Assembly (NCBI GenBank): GCA_021730635.1
Contig: JAJNNC010000001.1
Location: 124,001 to 188,000 of the forward strand
Direction: 5' to 3'
Origin: Catalimonadaceae bacterium JC749
Lineage (GTDB): Bacteria; Bacteroidota; Bacteroidia; Cytophagales; Cyclobacteriaceae
Length of the DNA: 64,000 nt
Positions 16,911 through 26,925 of this stretch are shown piece after piece. How positions within the stretch are numbered: position 1 is the stretch's first letter; every line of letters starts with the position of its first letter. A program made the translations under genes and the position numbers. Below the pieces are notes generated by a model. It worked only from the letters and a program-made list of their open reading frames with translations. It was not told the DNA's origin and searched no databases.

Positions 16911-18527
16911 TTAGTTGCCACCATCCCACCATACTCTGCCGGTGGGGTCATCGGGTGAAGTAGCCCCGGCAGCAATGTTATCACTGTTTACAGCAACCTC
17001 ATGGGTTGGCAATCTCAATTTCCTTGGTATGGTACCATTGGTCACATTACCCGGATAGTTTACAGGTGTCAGCTCCGGATAACCTGTTCTTCTCCAGTCG
17101 GCCCAGGCATCCCACCAGTTGAAGAATTTGCTAAGCCACAACTGCTCGCCGATCATTTCCAAAGCAGGTTCGTAAACCCCATAGGGATATTGCGCCAGGT
17201 AATTGGCTACTGCTTCGTCAGAAACGGTAAGGGAAGGATCATAACCATAAGGACGCTCGCTGGAATTACCGGCATACATTTGCATGGCAGCCTTCACGCC
17301 AGCTTCATAATGCGCCTGTGCTGTTCCCGGTACAGTACCGATTCCGCGTTCGATAGCTTCGGCCATCAGCAGCTCCACTTCCGCATAATTCATGAGCATA
17401 TACGGATCATCATCATCTAGCATCAGCAGGTTAATTCTGGAAAACAGCTCGCTAGGGTTAGCGCCTACCTGCCCTACATAACCATCGAGAAGACCTTGGT
17501 CTAACCCGTTGGGCATACCTCTCTGCACCAAAGGATCTTTATTGCCGTTCACCCCATCGCTCAGAATCAACAGTCTGGGATCATCATCGCTGGCATCGTT
17601 AGGATTGGCTCCTTTTAGCATGTCCACCAGCGTATTGCTCAGAATAGAAGGTTGTCCGCCATCACCCGCTGCGAAAGCCCTTGAAATACCATTTTGATTC
17701 GTCCATTCGCTTGGACCGAGCGACATGGGAACCCATGCATTGTCGTCGTTGCTGGTAAATACACCTCCTGCTACTGCTTTGGTCACATACTCATTAGCCA
17801 TTGCCGCATCGACATTGGAAACCCGCATAGCCAAACGTAGCATCAAGGAATAAGCCCACTTTTTCCACTTAGCAATGTCGCCATCGTAAATAAGATCAGC
17901 AGCAGCAAAACCCTCATCCGGATTGGAAGCACTGATAGCTGCAGCGGCTTCATCCAGTTCTTTCAGGAGATCCGTATAGATAGCCTGTTGAGGATCATAG
18001 GCAGGCGAAAAATTACCTTCTATGCCGTTGAGCGCTTCTGAATAGGGAATGTTACCATAATAGTCGGTCAGACGATGGAACAGAAAAGCACGTAGTATTC
18101 TGGAGGCTTCCCGCGTATTCTTCTTCTGTCCTTCCTGAAATCCTCCGGGCCCGGTTTGTATCAACACCTCATTTAGGTTTTTCAGCTGGTCACCATAGAT
18201 AAACTCCCAGGGCGCATTGTAGCTTTCCACGTTATCGGTGTATTTGTCACCAGGGGCAATACCACCACTCACATTGGCTAACTGCTGTATAGCATAGGCG
18301 GCAAAACCAATATTCGTTCTCCAGTCGATGTATCGGTTATCTCCGGCGGAGCCAGCGGAAGCGGCACCCAGTTCAGCCGCAGTGAACAGAAAGTTCATAT
18401 CAACTTGCGGCAGTGCCTGTGGGTTTATATTCAGATCGCGCAATTCGTCAGTATCACATCCGACAAGCGGCGTTACCAGCGCTATGGCGCATAGAATCAA
18501 TTTATTTATATAAGTTATGTACTTCAT
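16911..18527 (-). CDS. SusD/RagB family nutrient-binding lipoprotein
   Basis: A surface lipoprotein of 538 residues with a signal ending LVGC (lipobox cysteine about 24). The helical TPR-like body resembles the SusD-like_2 branch (YIDWRTNIGFAAYAIQQLANV near the start; LWLSKFFNWWDAWADWRRTGYPEL near the C-terminus). SusD lids the SusC barrel and captures a glycan or peptide ligand. It begins 19 bp after the SusC stop and is the last gene before a strong terminator. No glycoside hydrolase lies beside it, so the ligand is not indicated. Confidence 0.9.
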   Translation of the reverse strand: MKYITYINKLILCAIALVTPLVGCDTDELRDLNINPQALPQVDMNFLFTAAELGAASAGSAGDNRYIDWRTNIGFAAYAIQQLANVSGGIAPGDKYTDNVESYNAPWEFIYGDQLKNLNEVLIQTGPGGFQEGQKKNTREASRILRAFLFHRLTDYYGNIPYSEALNGIEGNFSPAYDPQQAIYTDLLKELDEAAAAISASNPDEGFAAADLIYDGDIAKWKKWAYSLMLRLAMRVSNVDAAMANEYVTKAVAGGVFTSNDDNAWVPMSLGPSEWTNQNGISRAFAAGDGGQPSILSNTLVDMLKGANPNDASDDDPRLLILSDGVNGNKDPLVQRGMPNGLDQGLLDGYVGQVGANPSELFSRINLLMLDDDDPYMLMNYAEVELLMAEAIERGIGTVPGTAQAHYEAGVKAAMQMYAGNSSERPYGYDPSLTVSDEAVANYLAQYPYGVYEPALEMIGEQLWLSKFFNWWDAWADWRRTGYPELTPVNYPGNVTNGTIPRKLRLPTHEVAVNSDNIAAGATSPDDPTGRVWWDGGN

Positions 18528-18546
18528 TATTTTACTATTTAATGTT

Positions 18547-21500
18547 TTAGAATCCCACTCTTAAGTTAAACCCATAGCTACGGGTGCTGGGCATAGCAAA
18601 ATATTCCAGCCCTTGTGCACCTGCATTAGTAGAATAAGCGGACTCCGGATCAACATTGTCAATATTCTTGTGCAAGATAGCCAGGTTCCTGCCCACAAAA
18701 GAGAGCGTAATGTTTTGGAACGGCGTTCTTTCCAACAAAGATGATGGCAAGCTATACCCTAAAGTAAGTTGTCTCAGTTTCCAGAAAGAAGCATCGTATA
18801 AGAACATAGAAGAAATGGCTGTAGCCTCCCCTCCTATAGAGTTCCAGTAATTACGGGCTTCGTCGGGAGTCAGGTCTCTATCAATAGGCGTATACACAGG
18901 TTCATCTTCCGTACCTGTATTAACCACACCGGTGACATGTAGCGGTGTTTCTCCTGCCCTTCCAATCAGCGATTGCTTATGCAGCCCCCACTGGGTCAAA
19001 CGGTTGTTGGTTCCTGAGAAAATATCCCCTCCTAACTTAAAGTCGATCAGGAAAGTCAGATCAATACCTTTGTAGTTAAAGGAGTTGTTGATACCGCCTG
19101 TCCAGTCAGCAATACCATTTCCTATCGGCACATAGGTAGACGAAGCCACAGGGCGTCCATCTTCCAGGAAGATGGGGCGTCCATCGGGTGTTGTTTGTTG
19201 AACACGACCGGTAATCATGCCGAATGGCTCTCCGACCAGGTGCTTAATATACACGTTTCTGGTTCTGGGTTCTTCCAGTGTCAACTCTTCAAAACCGGGT
19301 GCCAGGGAAACTACTTCGTTGATGTTCTTAGCAAAGTTTAAGGATACATCCCAGAGGAAGGGCCCTTGAATCGGTGTTCCTGTGAGCAGGATTTCAACGC
19401 CTTGATTTTGAACTTCACCCACATTGACCCGGGTAGCACCAAAGCCTGACGCTCTGGAGATAGTGACACTCAGAATATCATCCGTGGTTTTCTGGTGGTA
19501 GTAAGTAAAATCCAAACCCAGCCTGTCGCTAAAAGTTCTCAGGTCGAAACCCACTTCAATTTCTGTGGAAGTGGCAGGAATAAGGTTCGGGTTAGGAATC
19601 GTACCATTGTTGCCACCTGCTTGTGTAAAGGTAGCCATGGTCCGGCCTAAGTGAGAATTGCCATTCAGAGAGTAAGTCAGGTCCGTATTGTACGGCGTAA
19701 GGTCTCCGATAAAACCGGTCTGCGCCCAGGAACCACGTATTTTACCAAAGCTCAACCAACCTGGCAGTTCGTCAAAGGCATCAGAGAATACGAAACTCGC
19801 TCCTACTGAAGGATAAAAGAGATTGTTGTTGGGTGCTTTCAGCACAGACCACCAGTCTTGCCGTCCGGTAGTGGTCAAGAACAGCACGCCGTTGTAGCTC
19901 AACTCAGCCGAGTAAAACAAAGAGTTGATACCTTGTTCGGAGAAACCATAATCATAATTTCTCGTGGCTGCATTGTTGATAGCAGGGAAGAATGGCACAT
20001 TAAAACCATTACCGTTAGCGGCAATTCTTTCACTTGATCGCCGCATTCTGTTGCCACCCACAAAGGCATTGACACCAATGGTTCCAAAAGTTTTATTGAA
20101 CCCTACGGTGTATTCCATGTTTATCTCCCGAACGCGGTCTTCGCCTTCAGAAATAGAGCCTCCCAGTTGGTAACCGGTACCTTCCGGGGTTAAAGACTCA
20201 TCTCTTCTGGTAAACCAGTCCATCCCAATCCGGCCAGAAGCATACAGAAAGTCGGTGAAGTCGTACCGCAAGCCACCGGAGGTAATCAGACGGTCTCTGG
20301 TATCATCATTATTAAACTGGTAAGCTGACCAATAAGGATTCTGTCCCCAGTTATTCGCCGCTGGCAACCATTCCTGGCCTGGCCTTCTGGGATCTCCACC
20401 CTGTCCATAGATGAGCAACAGATCGTCGGAAACACCTTCCGGAATAGCACCCAATTTGTTAGGATCTCCTTTATAGTTTTCTACATTGATGCTGGGAGGC
20501 ATTCTCCAGATAGATTGCACAGCGTTTCCGGGAGAATCTGACAGCACAGGTCTGTTATGCGCTTTTTCGTGAGAGTACAGGGCTTTTGCATCTACCGTAA
20601 GCTTGTCGGCAAACTTGGCGTTGGTGGTGAGAGAAACGTTTGTTCTATCAAAACCGGTGTTGGGAATCACACCATCGCTGCGAAGATCGGCCACTGAAAA
20701 GCGGAAAGTCTGGGTTTCAGAACCTCCTGAAACAGAAAGGCTATTGGTCCAGGCGCTTCCTGTCTGATAGAAGCGATCCCAGTTATCCCCGGCATAAGAG
20801 TAAGGTCTTTCCACACCGTCGAACTGAATGACCGGGCGGCCGTCCATCAAAGTACCCCAGGAATCATCACCCCAGTCGAAAGCCTGCTGGGCGGTACTGG
20901 GCGCTGTGGCTACCTCATTCACATGTTGACCTGAACCATATTTTGTCTGAAGATCGCTAAGGTTGTTGATGGTTTCAAAGACGTAGTTGGAATTGAATTC
21001 AATGCCCAATCCTCTTCCAGCCGCTCCTTTCTTGGTTGTGATGAGAATAACCCCATTACCGCCTCTTGAACCGTAGAGCGCTGAAGCACTGGCCCCTTTT
21101 AATACGGAGATAGAGGCAATATCATCCGGGTTGATACTATTCAAACCATCTCCTTCATCACGGCCACCCCATAGACCAGCCTGACCAAATCCTGAGTTGT
21201 CGATAGGCACCCCATCCACGACATAGAGCGGCTGGTTTTGCCCTCCCAGCGTCTTATTACCACGAATGATAATACGCGTGGAACCGGCAGGACCTGAAGA
21301 CGGTCTGTTCACATTCACACCGGCCACTCTTCCGGCCAACTGATTGCCTATGTTGATCTCACGGGCTTGGGTCAGACTAGAGCCATCCACTTCCGATACG
21401 GAATACTGTAAGGCTTTTGTTTCCCGTTCAACACCCAAGGCTGTTACGACTACTTCCTGTAAGGATTGGACATCGGGCACCATCACCACGTTAACCGTAG

Positions 21501-21759
21501 ATTGGTTCCCTACTTCTATCCTATTTTCTGTATAACCTATGGAAGAAAACACCAGGGTAGCGTTAGCCGGAACACTAATCGTATAGTTACCGTCCATATC
21601 GGTGATTGTTCCTTGTTGGGTACCTGCGATAACTACGTTGACACCGGGAAGAGGAGCATTATCTTCCTGGTCGGTAACTTTTCCACTGACCTGGCCCTGT
21701 GCCCACAGGTGGGTAGCACAGGCTGTCAGAAACAAAAAAATAAGTAATTGTCTTTTCAT
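18547..21759 (-). CDS. SusC/RagA family TonB-linked outer-membrane protein
   Basis: A 1070-residue receptor. The signal peptide ends near QG at 21-22, followed by a CarboxypepD_reg domain (GKVTDQEDNAPLPGVNVVI, about 24-100). The plug comes next, with the SusC hallmark LQEVVVTALGVERETKAL and the VVDGVPIDN and LKGASASALYGSRGGNGVILITTKKG motifs, and then the barrel ending in LRVGF. It imports, with the downstream SusD lipoprotein, an oligomeric nutrient in a TonB-dependent manner. No ECF sigma/anti-sigma pair lies nearby. Confidence 0.92.
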   Translation of the reverse strand: MKRQLLIFLFLTACATHLWAQGQVSGKVTDQEDNAPLPGVNVVIAGTQQGTITDMDGNYTISVPANATLVFSSIGYTENRIEVGNQSTVNVVMVPDVQSLQEVVVTALGVERETKALQYSVSEVDGSSLTQAREINIGNQLAGRVAGVNVNRPSSGPAGSTRIIIRGNKTLGGQNQPLYVVDGVPIDNSGFGQAGLWGGRDEGDGLNSINPDDIASISVLKGASASALYGSRGGNGVILITTKKGAAGRGLGIEFNSNYVFETINNLSDLQTKYGSGQHVNEVATAPSTAQQAFDWGDDSWGTLMDGRPVIQFDGVERPYSYAGDNWDRFYQTGSAWTNSLSVSGGSETQTFRFSVADLRSDGVIPNTGFDRTNVSLTTNAKFADKLTVDAKALYSHEKAHNRPVLSDSPGNAVQSIWRMPPSINVENYKGDPNKLGAIPEGVSDDLLLIYGQGGDPRRPGQEWLPAANNWGQNPYWSAYQFNNDDTRDRLITSGGLRYDFTDFLYASGRIGMDWFTRRDESLTPEGTGYQLGGSISEGEDRVREINMEYTVGFNKTFGTIGVNAFVGGNRMRRSSERIAANGNGFNVPFFPAINNAATRNYDYGFSEQGINSLFYSAELSYNGVLFLTTTGRQDWWSVLKAPNNNLFYPSVGASFVFSDAFDELPGWLSFGKIRGSWAQTGFIGDLTPYNTDLTYSLNGNSHLGRTMATFTQAGGNNGTIPNPNLIPATSTEIEVGFDLRTFSDRLGLDFTYYHQKTTDDILSVTISRASGFGATRVNVGEVQNQGVEILLTGTPIQGPFLWDVSLNFAKNINEVVSLAPGFEELTLEEPRTRNVYIKHLVGEPFGMITGRVQQTTPDGRPIFLEDGRPVASSTYVPIGNGIADWTGGINNSFNYKGIDLTFLIDFKLGGDIFSGTNNRLTQWGLHKQSLIGRAGETPLHVTGVVNTGTEDEPVYTPIDRDLTPDEARNYWNSIGGEATAISSMFLYDASFWKLRQLTLGYSLPSSLLERTPFQNITLSFVGRNLAILHKNIDNVDPESAYSTNAGAQGLEYFAMPSTRSYGFNLRVGF

Positions 21760-22100
21760 GTAACATGAGTTTAGGTTGAACTACTGATTTTGAGATTAAC
21801 ATTAAGGGTTGTAAAATTTTAATAAACACTGATAAACATAATGGGTGCATTTGCCCATATAGTGAACAATTTACGTATTATTATTACATCTGCAAACTTT
21901 TCGAATTTATAATTATCTCAGGAAAAATCCACCTGCTATCCGCCTTAAAAGGCATATATAAAAGACAGGGCAACAGCTTTTATATTATATTATTATTGAA
22001 TATTACTTAAAGAAACTGAAGATTTGATAGCCTGCGAAAATAGTTATGATCCCTTTGTTATATAGTATTTTTTAATACCAATGAAGCGTCCATTATTACT
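21760..22100. other. Intergenic region upstream of susC
   Basis: AT-rich, with no gene. It should contain the susC promoter on the minus strand, but I see no confident match to the Bacteroidota -33/-7 elements. The haloperoxidase stop at 22101 has no clear terminator hairpin after it. Confidence 0.4.
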
Positions 22101-23435
22101 TTATTTTCCGGAATAATCCGGAGGTGACAAGCGGTTGAGAACATAATGCCCCAGGGCTTTACCCTGCTTCACACCTTCTTCAATAGCATCCCTGAAATGA
22201 ATGCCTCCATACAAGCGGGAAATGGCAGCTTCTTCTGCCGCCTGATAAAATGAGGTAAAGGACCTGACCGGTAAGCCGAAATAGACTTCCGAGGAATCAT
22301 CAAAAGCGAAATTATCTCCCAGCAGGGCTGTCAGCATGACGGCCGCCGCACTGGACACCACACTATGGCCACTAGTATATTCCGGGAAAGGGGGTGTTTG
22401 CAACAGGGGTTTCCAGGTTTGGTCATGATAGCGGTTAATAGCCGTTTCCGGCCGGATACGGTCACTCTTGTATTTCTCCTGCCAGCAACTGATAAACGCA
22501 TCGTGCAGGGTAAGGGCCAACAGGGTGTGAATCATGACGGTGGAGTCGAAAGAGGTTTGGGCTTTTTCACAAGCAATACCGGCAATACCCATCCAATGGC
22601 CTCCTGGTGTTATTTTTTTCAATCCAATGGCCATATGTCCTGTAAACTGTACAGCAAAGGGGTTGCAATCCCAGAAATTAGCAATCTCTCTTTGTTCTTT
22701 CGTCAGGTGGTTGACGGTCTCATACACTTCTATCATTTGCGTAAAAAAACTGCTGGTACTATCCAGATTGAAAGCCGCTGGCGGCGAAGGCGCAAACTGC
22801 CTGGAAGAGTCCATGAAAAAGGTTCTGATGTTTTTCCAGTTCGGCTCAATGGCAGCAATATACGCCGGAGGCGTAGGATACCAGCGCCCTTCTTCCTGTG
22901 TGGGTGTATACTGGGTATAGGTACTCAGCCTGGTATACCCATCTCCTTTTGCATATTGCAAGACCTGCTGCGCGACAGCTTCGGCATAAGCCTTATGAGT
23001 GGCCACTGCTTTTTCAGACAAAGGATACTCCTTTTGATAAGAAGCCAGGTAAGCGTCCTGCTTTTCCTGCAACATATAACCGGAAGGCATCATCTGCTTA
23101 CCCAGCTCCAGCATCGCATAGGTAGCCGCAAAAACGTGATCGAGAGCCTCCGGAACCGGCAAGGGCGTAAAGGCTGGCTTCTCTGTAAACTGCTGGCTGA
23201 TGTCAGGAAGACTTTTATTTTGGGTTTGCACCACCTGATAAGCAGCCAGCAAGGAGTAAGCGTAAAAACGGCTGGCGGCTGGTGGGTTCACCACATCGTG
23301 CAGCATCACAGCTGATAGTTCAAAGACCTGATCGGCAAAGTCTTTCACAGCCTCTGGTCGCTCTTTGGGAGCGCTTCCGGCATAAGCCCAACATATGATA
23401 CAATGGAGCCACAAATAAATGCTTATCCTTTTCAT
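22101..23435 (-). CDS. Vanadium-dependent haloperoxidase-like PAP2 superfamily protein
   Basis: A 444-residue exported protein (signal about residues 1-20) of the PAP2/vanadium haloperoxidase superfamily. The vanadate/phosphate-binding pieces are present: the KSDRIRPETAINRYHD segment, PEYTSGHS at 351-358 and SRLYGGIH at 406-413 with the expected histidine. It may oxidise halides or be a phosphatase; without the residue next to the active-site histidine pair being tested, the reaction is uncertain. Its ATG overlaps the stop of the VCBS gene by 4 bp, so the two are translationally coupled. Such pairs recur in Cytophagales. Confidence 0.85.
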   Translation of the reverse strand: MKRISIYLWLHCIICWAYAGSAPKERPEAVKDFADQVFELSAVMLHDVVNPPAASRFYAYSLLAAYQVVQTQNKSLPDISQQFTEKPAFTPLPVPEALDHVFAATYAMLELGKQMMPSGYMLQEKQDAYLASYQKEYPLSEKAVATHKAYAEAVAQQVLQYAKGDGYTRLSTYTQYTPTQEEGRWYPTPPAYIAAIEPNWKNIRTFFMDSSRQFAPSPPAAFNLDSTSSFFTQMIEVYETVNHLTKEQREIANFWDCNPFAVQFTGHMAIGLKKITPGGHWMGIAGIACEKAQTSFDSTVMIHTLLALTLHDAFISCWQEKYKSDRIRPETAINRYHDQTWKPLLQTPPFPEYTSGHSVVSSAAAVMLTALLGDNFAFDDSSEVYFGLPVRSFTSFYQAAEEAAISRLYGGIHFRDAIEEGVKQGKALGHYVLNRLSPPDYSGK

Positions 23436-26400
23436 GGATGTGTCAGTTTGTAAGATTCAACGCCAGCGTTATTGATCCCTACCAGTAAATAAGTATCGTT
23501 TTGGATTTTAATTTTTTCCAGAGATTTGGCATCTCCTTTTATATCAAAGCCTGAGGTGGCCTGCGGCACATAGGTAAAGTTCCCCTGGCCATCTCCTTCG
23601 AACAATTGCCCATAGTTGGCATCGATCACACCCATACGGATTCTGATAGCACTCTGGTTTCCAACAACAATCAGGTCTAAATGGCCGTCCTGGTTATAGT
23701 CCAGGGTGGTCATCGCGTACACAGGCGCAAACTGTGCCTCTTTGGGTAAAGCATGAGGCATCATTTTGCCGTTTTTATTTTCCAGGTATACAGTGGCCAG
23801 TGTTGCTGCCTTCAGCATCGTAGCCTCCTGCAACTCTTTTGGCGAGAATATATCCGTAAGCTGTGCATTGGCATAAGAAGAATAGGAAGTGAATTTCTGC
23901 CGCATACTGTAAATCTGATCCAGTAACTCGCCCCGGCTGGCAAAGGGGTAAGATTTCCCCTGGATGTAATACGTCATGATGGGATCAATAGAGCCATTGC
24001 TGTCAAAGTCTTTATAGACCATCTGCAGCGGTTCCTCTGCGCTGGCTTTCAGTTGTGAGTTTAAGCCGAAATTACCGGCCACCACATCTTCATCGCCATC
24101 TGCATCAAAATCGGCCACCAGCAGGCTGCACCATAAGCCACTCATTGGCTGCTCAAAATACTGATCCGTGGCTTCCACAAAGGGCTGATTCCCTTTGTTG
24201 AGGTACACCTGTATGGGCATATACTCTCCCACGACTACCAGATCTTTACGACCATCGCCATCCAGATCGGTCCAGGCAGCGTCTGTTACCATACCAGCCT
24301 GTGCGAGCCCCGGTATATGGTGGGCCACCACATCGGTAAAATGTGGCTCCCCACCGGGACCGTTGCCGTCATTTTGCAGCAGATAGCTTTGAGGGGCTAC
24401 CGGATATTCACCGGGAATGACCCGGCCTCCTACAAACAAATCCATATCCCCATCCTGATCAAAATCATAGGGTCTTACGCAGGATTTACTGACCAATAGG
24501 GGCGGTAAGGCATTGGCAGCAGTGGTGAAATTCCCCTGACCGTCGTTCAGGTACAGCCGGTCTTGCAGAGCCAGGTCATGCGGCTGATAATCCTGATAGC
24601 CTCCGCTGGCCACGTACAGGTCCTGATCACCATCACCATCCGCATCAAAAAAGATGGCATCGGCATCCGTATGGAGGGCATCTTTTTTCGCAAACGACTG
24701 GTTTACCTCTTCAAAGGTTCCTGCGGGCGTCTGTGTAAACACTTTACCCAGATTGCCTTTGGCACCCCCTACAAAAACATCGGTGAGCTGATCCTGGTTG
24801 ATGTCCGCTGTCGCCATGGCCGGTCCGCAGGTCGTGAGCATGGTCATCAGCAGGGGCTGTCTTTTAAAATCATTGTAGGCATATTCCTGGTGCTGGTAAG
24901 GTACCAGGGTTGGTGTTTTGGAGAACACACAGTAGTCCGGAGCGGCCGCTACCGGCATGGCTTTCTGATCAGCCTTTTTTTCCTCCAGCGTTAAGGTCTG
25001 GTTGGCTTTCACCTTTTTGATGACCTGCTGTTTTCCTGAAAGCCAGACCACCCTGAGAGAATCCGCCACAGACACATCGCCCAGCCCCAGGTGCAGTTTA
25101 TGACTGACCGAAGACTGGAACCCACGGGTAGGCATGTATTCATAATACTGCTGCCCTTCTCGGGTGTATACATAGACCTTCGAACCCAAAGCTGTTCCTT
25201 TTTCAGGTTTGAATACCAGATCCAGATAGTTTTTTTCAGGATACTTTTCACGGGCCATATTTTGGTAGACAAAGGCACGTTCATTCAGGTTGTTGACCAC
25301 CAGATCCAGGTCACCGTCGTTATCCAGGTCGCTGTAGGCAGCCCCATTGGAAAATACACGGGTATCAAAACCCCAGTGAATGCTCTGGTCGGTAAAGGTC
25401 AGGTCTTTGTTATTCTGAAATATATAATTGTGTATGGGAGTAGAGGTCATGCTGCTCACCAGCTGAAAAGTATCGGCCTGTTCGTTGTTTACAGCTTTCT
25501 GAAAGTAATAGTCTCCCTTGAATTTCAGAAAATCCCGGTTGGTATAATCGCGATAATAGCCATTGGTGACAAAGAGATCTTTCCAGCCATCGTTGTCAAA
25601 ATCAGCAAACAGGGAAGACCAACTCCAGTCTGTATTGGAAATACCGGCGAGCTGCCCGATTTCACTAAAAGTGCCGTTGGCATTGCTGACGTGCAGCATG
25701 TTGCGCATATTCTGGTGATAATACCCATTGACCACCATCAGGGCATACTGTTCATAGTTATCCGGACCGTACAACAGCTTTTGCCGCTCATTGTCTTCCG
25801 GCAGCATATCCAGCGTATAGATATCCGACTGCCCGTCGTTGTTGACATCAGTTATGTCTGACCCCATAGAGAAATAGGAAATATGCTGGAGATAATCCGT
25901 CATTCTGTCGGTAAACGTACCATTGCCATTGTTGATATACAGGTAATCCGGCTCTGTATAGTCGTTAGAAACATAGATATCCTGAAAGCCGTCGCCATTG
26001 ATATCGGCAAGGGCCAGGCCCAGGCCAAACCCCAGCGGGCTCCCTTTGATGCCGGCTTTTTCGCTGATGTCGGTAAAATGCCCGTCTACATTTTCATACA
26101 GCTTGTCGCCTGCCCGTGGGTGGCGGGTATTTCTGACACCTTCGAACTCTATACTGTTGATAACGGTGGTATTATGGTTGAGCAGATACATGTCCAGATC
26201 ACCGTCTTGGTCAAAGTCAAAAAAGCCCGCATGGGTACTGTTAGAAGGATCGTTGAGCCCGTATTCGGCTGCTTTTTCTTCGAACTGAAGATCACCCTGG
26301 TTGATATACAGCTCATTACGGCGTGCCTGTTCGTCACCCCAGCCTGAGTAGCACACATAAATATCCAGTAAGCCGTCGTTGTTCACATCCGCCATGGTGG

Positions 26401-26782
26401 CGCCGGTAGACCATGCATTTTTTTTGCCTGCTACCCGGGCAGTTTTGGTGATATCTTTAAACGTCAGGCCACCCTCATTAAGATACAGCCTGTTGTTTTC
26501 CATATTGGCCGTAAAGAAAATATCATCGAGGCCGTCGTTGTTGATATCCCCGACGGCCACTCCCCCACCATTATAAAAATATTCGTAGGTCAGAATATTT
26601 GTCTTCTCATTCTCTGTGAGCTGATTTTTAAAAGATATACCTGTTTCACGGGCCGACAGCAACTTAAATAAAGGGTCTTCCTGTTCTTCCTGAGGACGAG
26701 CCCCTTCCAGAAAAACCAGGCTTATTGTCAGCAACAGGAATGTTTTAGTAATGCGGTTGTTGTAGTAGAACATAGCCCCCAT
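23432..26782 (-). CDS. VCBS/FG-GAP repeat protein with ASPIC/UnbV domain
   Basis: A large exported protein of 1116 residues (signal about residues 1-30). At least 14 calcium-type loops such as DINNDGLDDIFF, DFDQDGDLDMYL, DINGDGFQDIYV and DLDNDGDLDLVV form two beta-propellers. Between them lies an ASPIC/UnbV segment (GTALGSKVYVYTREGQQYYEY...HLGLGDVSVADSLRVVW). Proteins of this class act at the cell surface, probably in polymer binding. The gene is coupled to the haloperoxidase by a 4-bp stop/start overlap, suggesting they work on the same substrate. The first ATG is used because it gives a good signal peptide. Confidence 0.85.
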   Translation of the reverse strand: MGAMFYYNNRITKTFLLLTISLVFLEGARPQEEQEDPLFKLLSARETGISFKNQLTENEKTNILTYEYFYNGGGVAVGDINNDGLDDIFFTANMENNRLYLNEGGLTFKDITKTARVAGKKNAWSTGATMADVNNDGLLDIYVCYSGWGDEQARRNELYINQGDLQFEEKAAEYGLNDPSNSTHAGFFDFDQDGDLDMYLLNHNTTVINSIEFEGVRNTRHPRAGDKLYENVDGHFTDISEKAGIKGSPLGFGLGLALADINGDGFQDIYVSNDYTEPDYLYINNGNGTFTDRMTDYLQHISYFSMGSDITDVNNDGQSDIYTLDMLPEDNERQKLLYGPDNYEQYALMVVNGYYHQNMRNMLHVSNANGTFSEIGQLAGISNTDWSWSSLFADFDNDGWKDLFVTNGYYRDYTNRDFLKFKGDYYFQKAVNNEQADTFQLVSSMTSTPIHNYIFQNNKDLTFTDQSIHWGFDTRVFSNGAAYSDLDNDGDLDLVVNNLNERAFVYQNMAREKYPEKNYLDLVFKPEKGTALGSKVYVYTREGQQYYEYMPTRGFQSSVSHKLHLGLGDVSVADSLRVVWLSGKQQVIKKVKANQTLTLEEKKADQKAMPVAAAPDYCVFSKTPTLVPYQHQEYAYNDFKRQPLLMTMLTTCGPAMATADINQDQLTDVFVGGAKGNLGKVFTQTPAGTFEEVNQSFAKKDALHTDADAIFFDADGDGDQDLYVASGGYQDYQPHDLALQDRLYLNDGQGNFTTAANALPPLLVSKSCVRPYDFDQDGDMDLFVGGRVIPGEYPVAPQSYLLQNDGNGPGGEPHFTDVVAHHIPGLAQAGMVTDAAWTDLDGDGRKDLVVVGEYMPIQVYLNKGNQPFVEATDQYFEQPMSGLWCSLLVADFDADGDEDVVAGNFGLNSQLKASAEEPLQMVYKDFDSNGSIDPIMTYYIQGKSYPFASRGELLDQIYSMRQKFTSYSSYANAQLTDIFSPKELQEATMLKAATLATVYLENKNGKMMPHALPKEAQFAPVYAMTTLDYNQDGHLDLIVVGNQSAIRIRMGVIDANYGQLFEGDGQGNFTYVPQATSGFDIKGDAKSLEKIKIQNDTYLLVGINNAGVESYKLTHP

Positions 26783-26925
26783 ACCTGCTTACCATAAATA
26801 TCAAAGACTTATATATTGAGAAAAATACAAAAAAAAAGCAAAATTCCCTAACATAGGTTGCTGTTGCCCCTTGTAAGGCTACTCTTTCACCCACCAAACG
26901 GGAAGACTACTGTATTTTTCACAGA

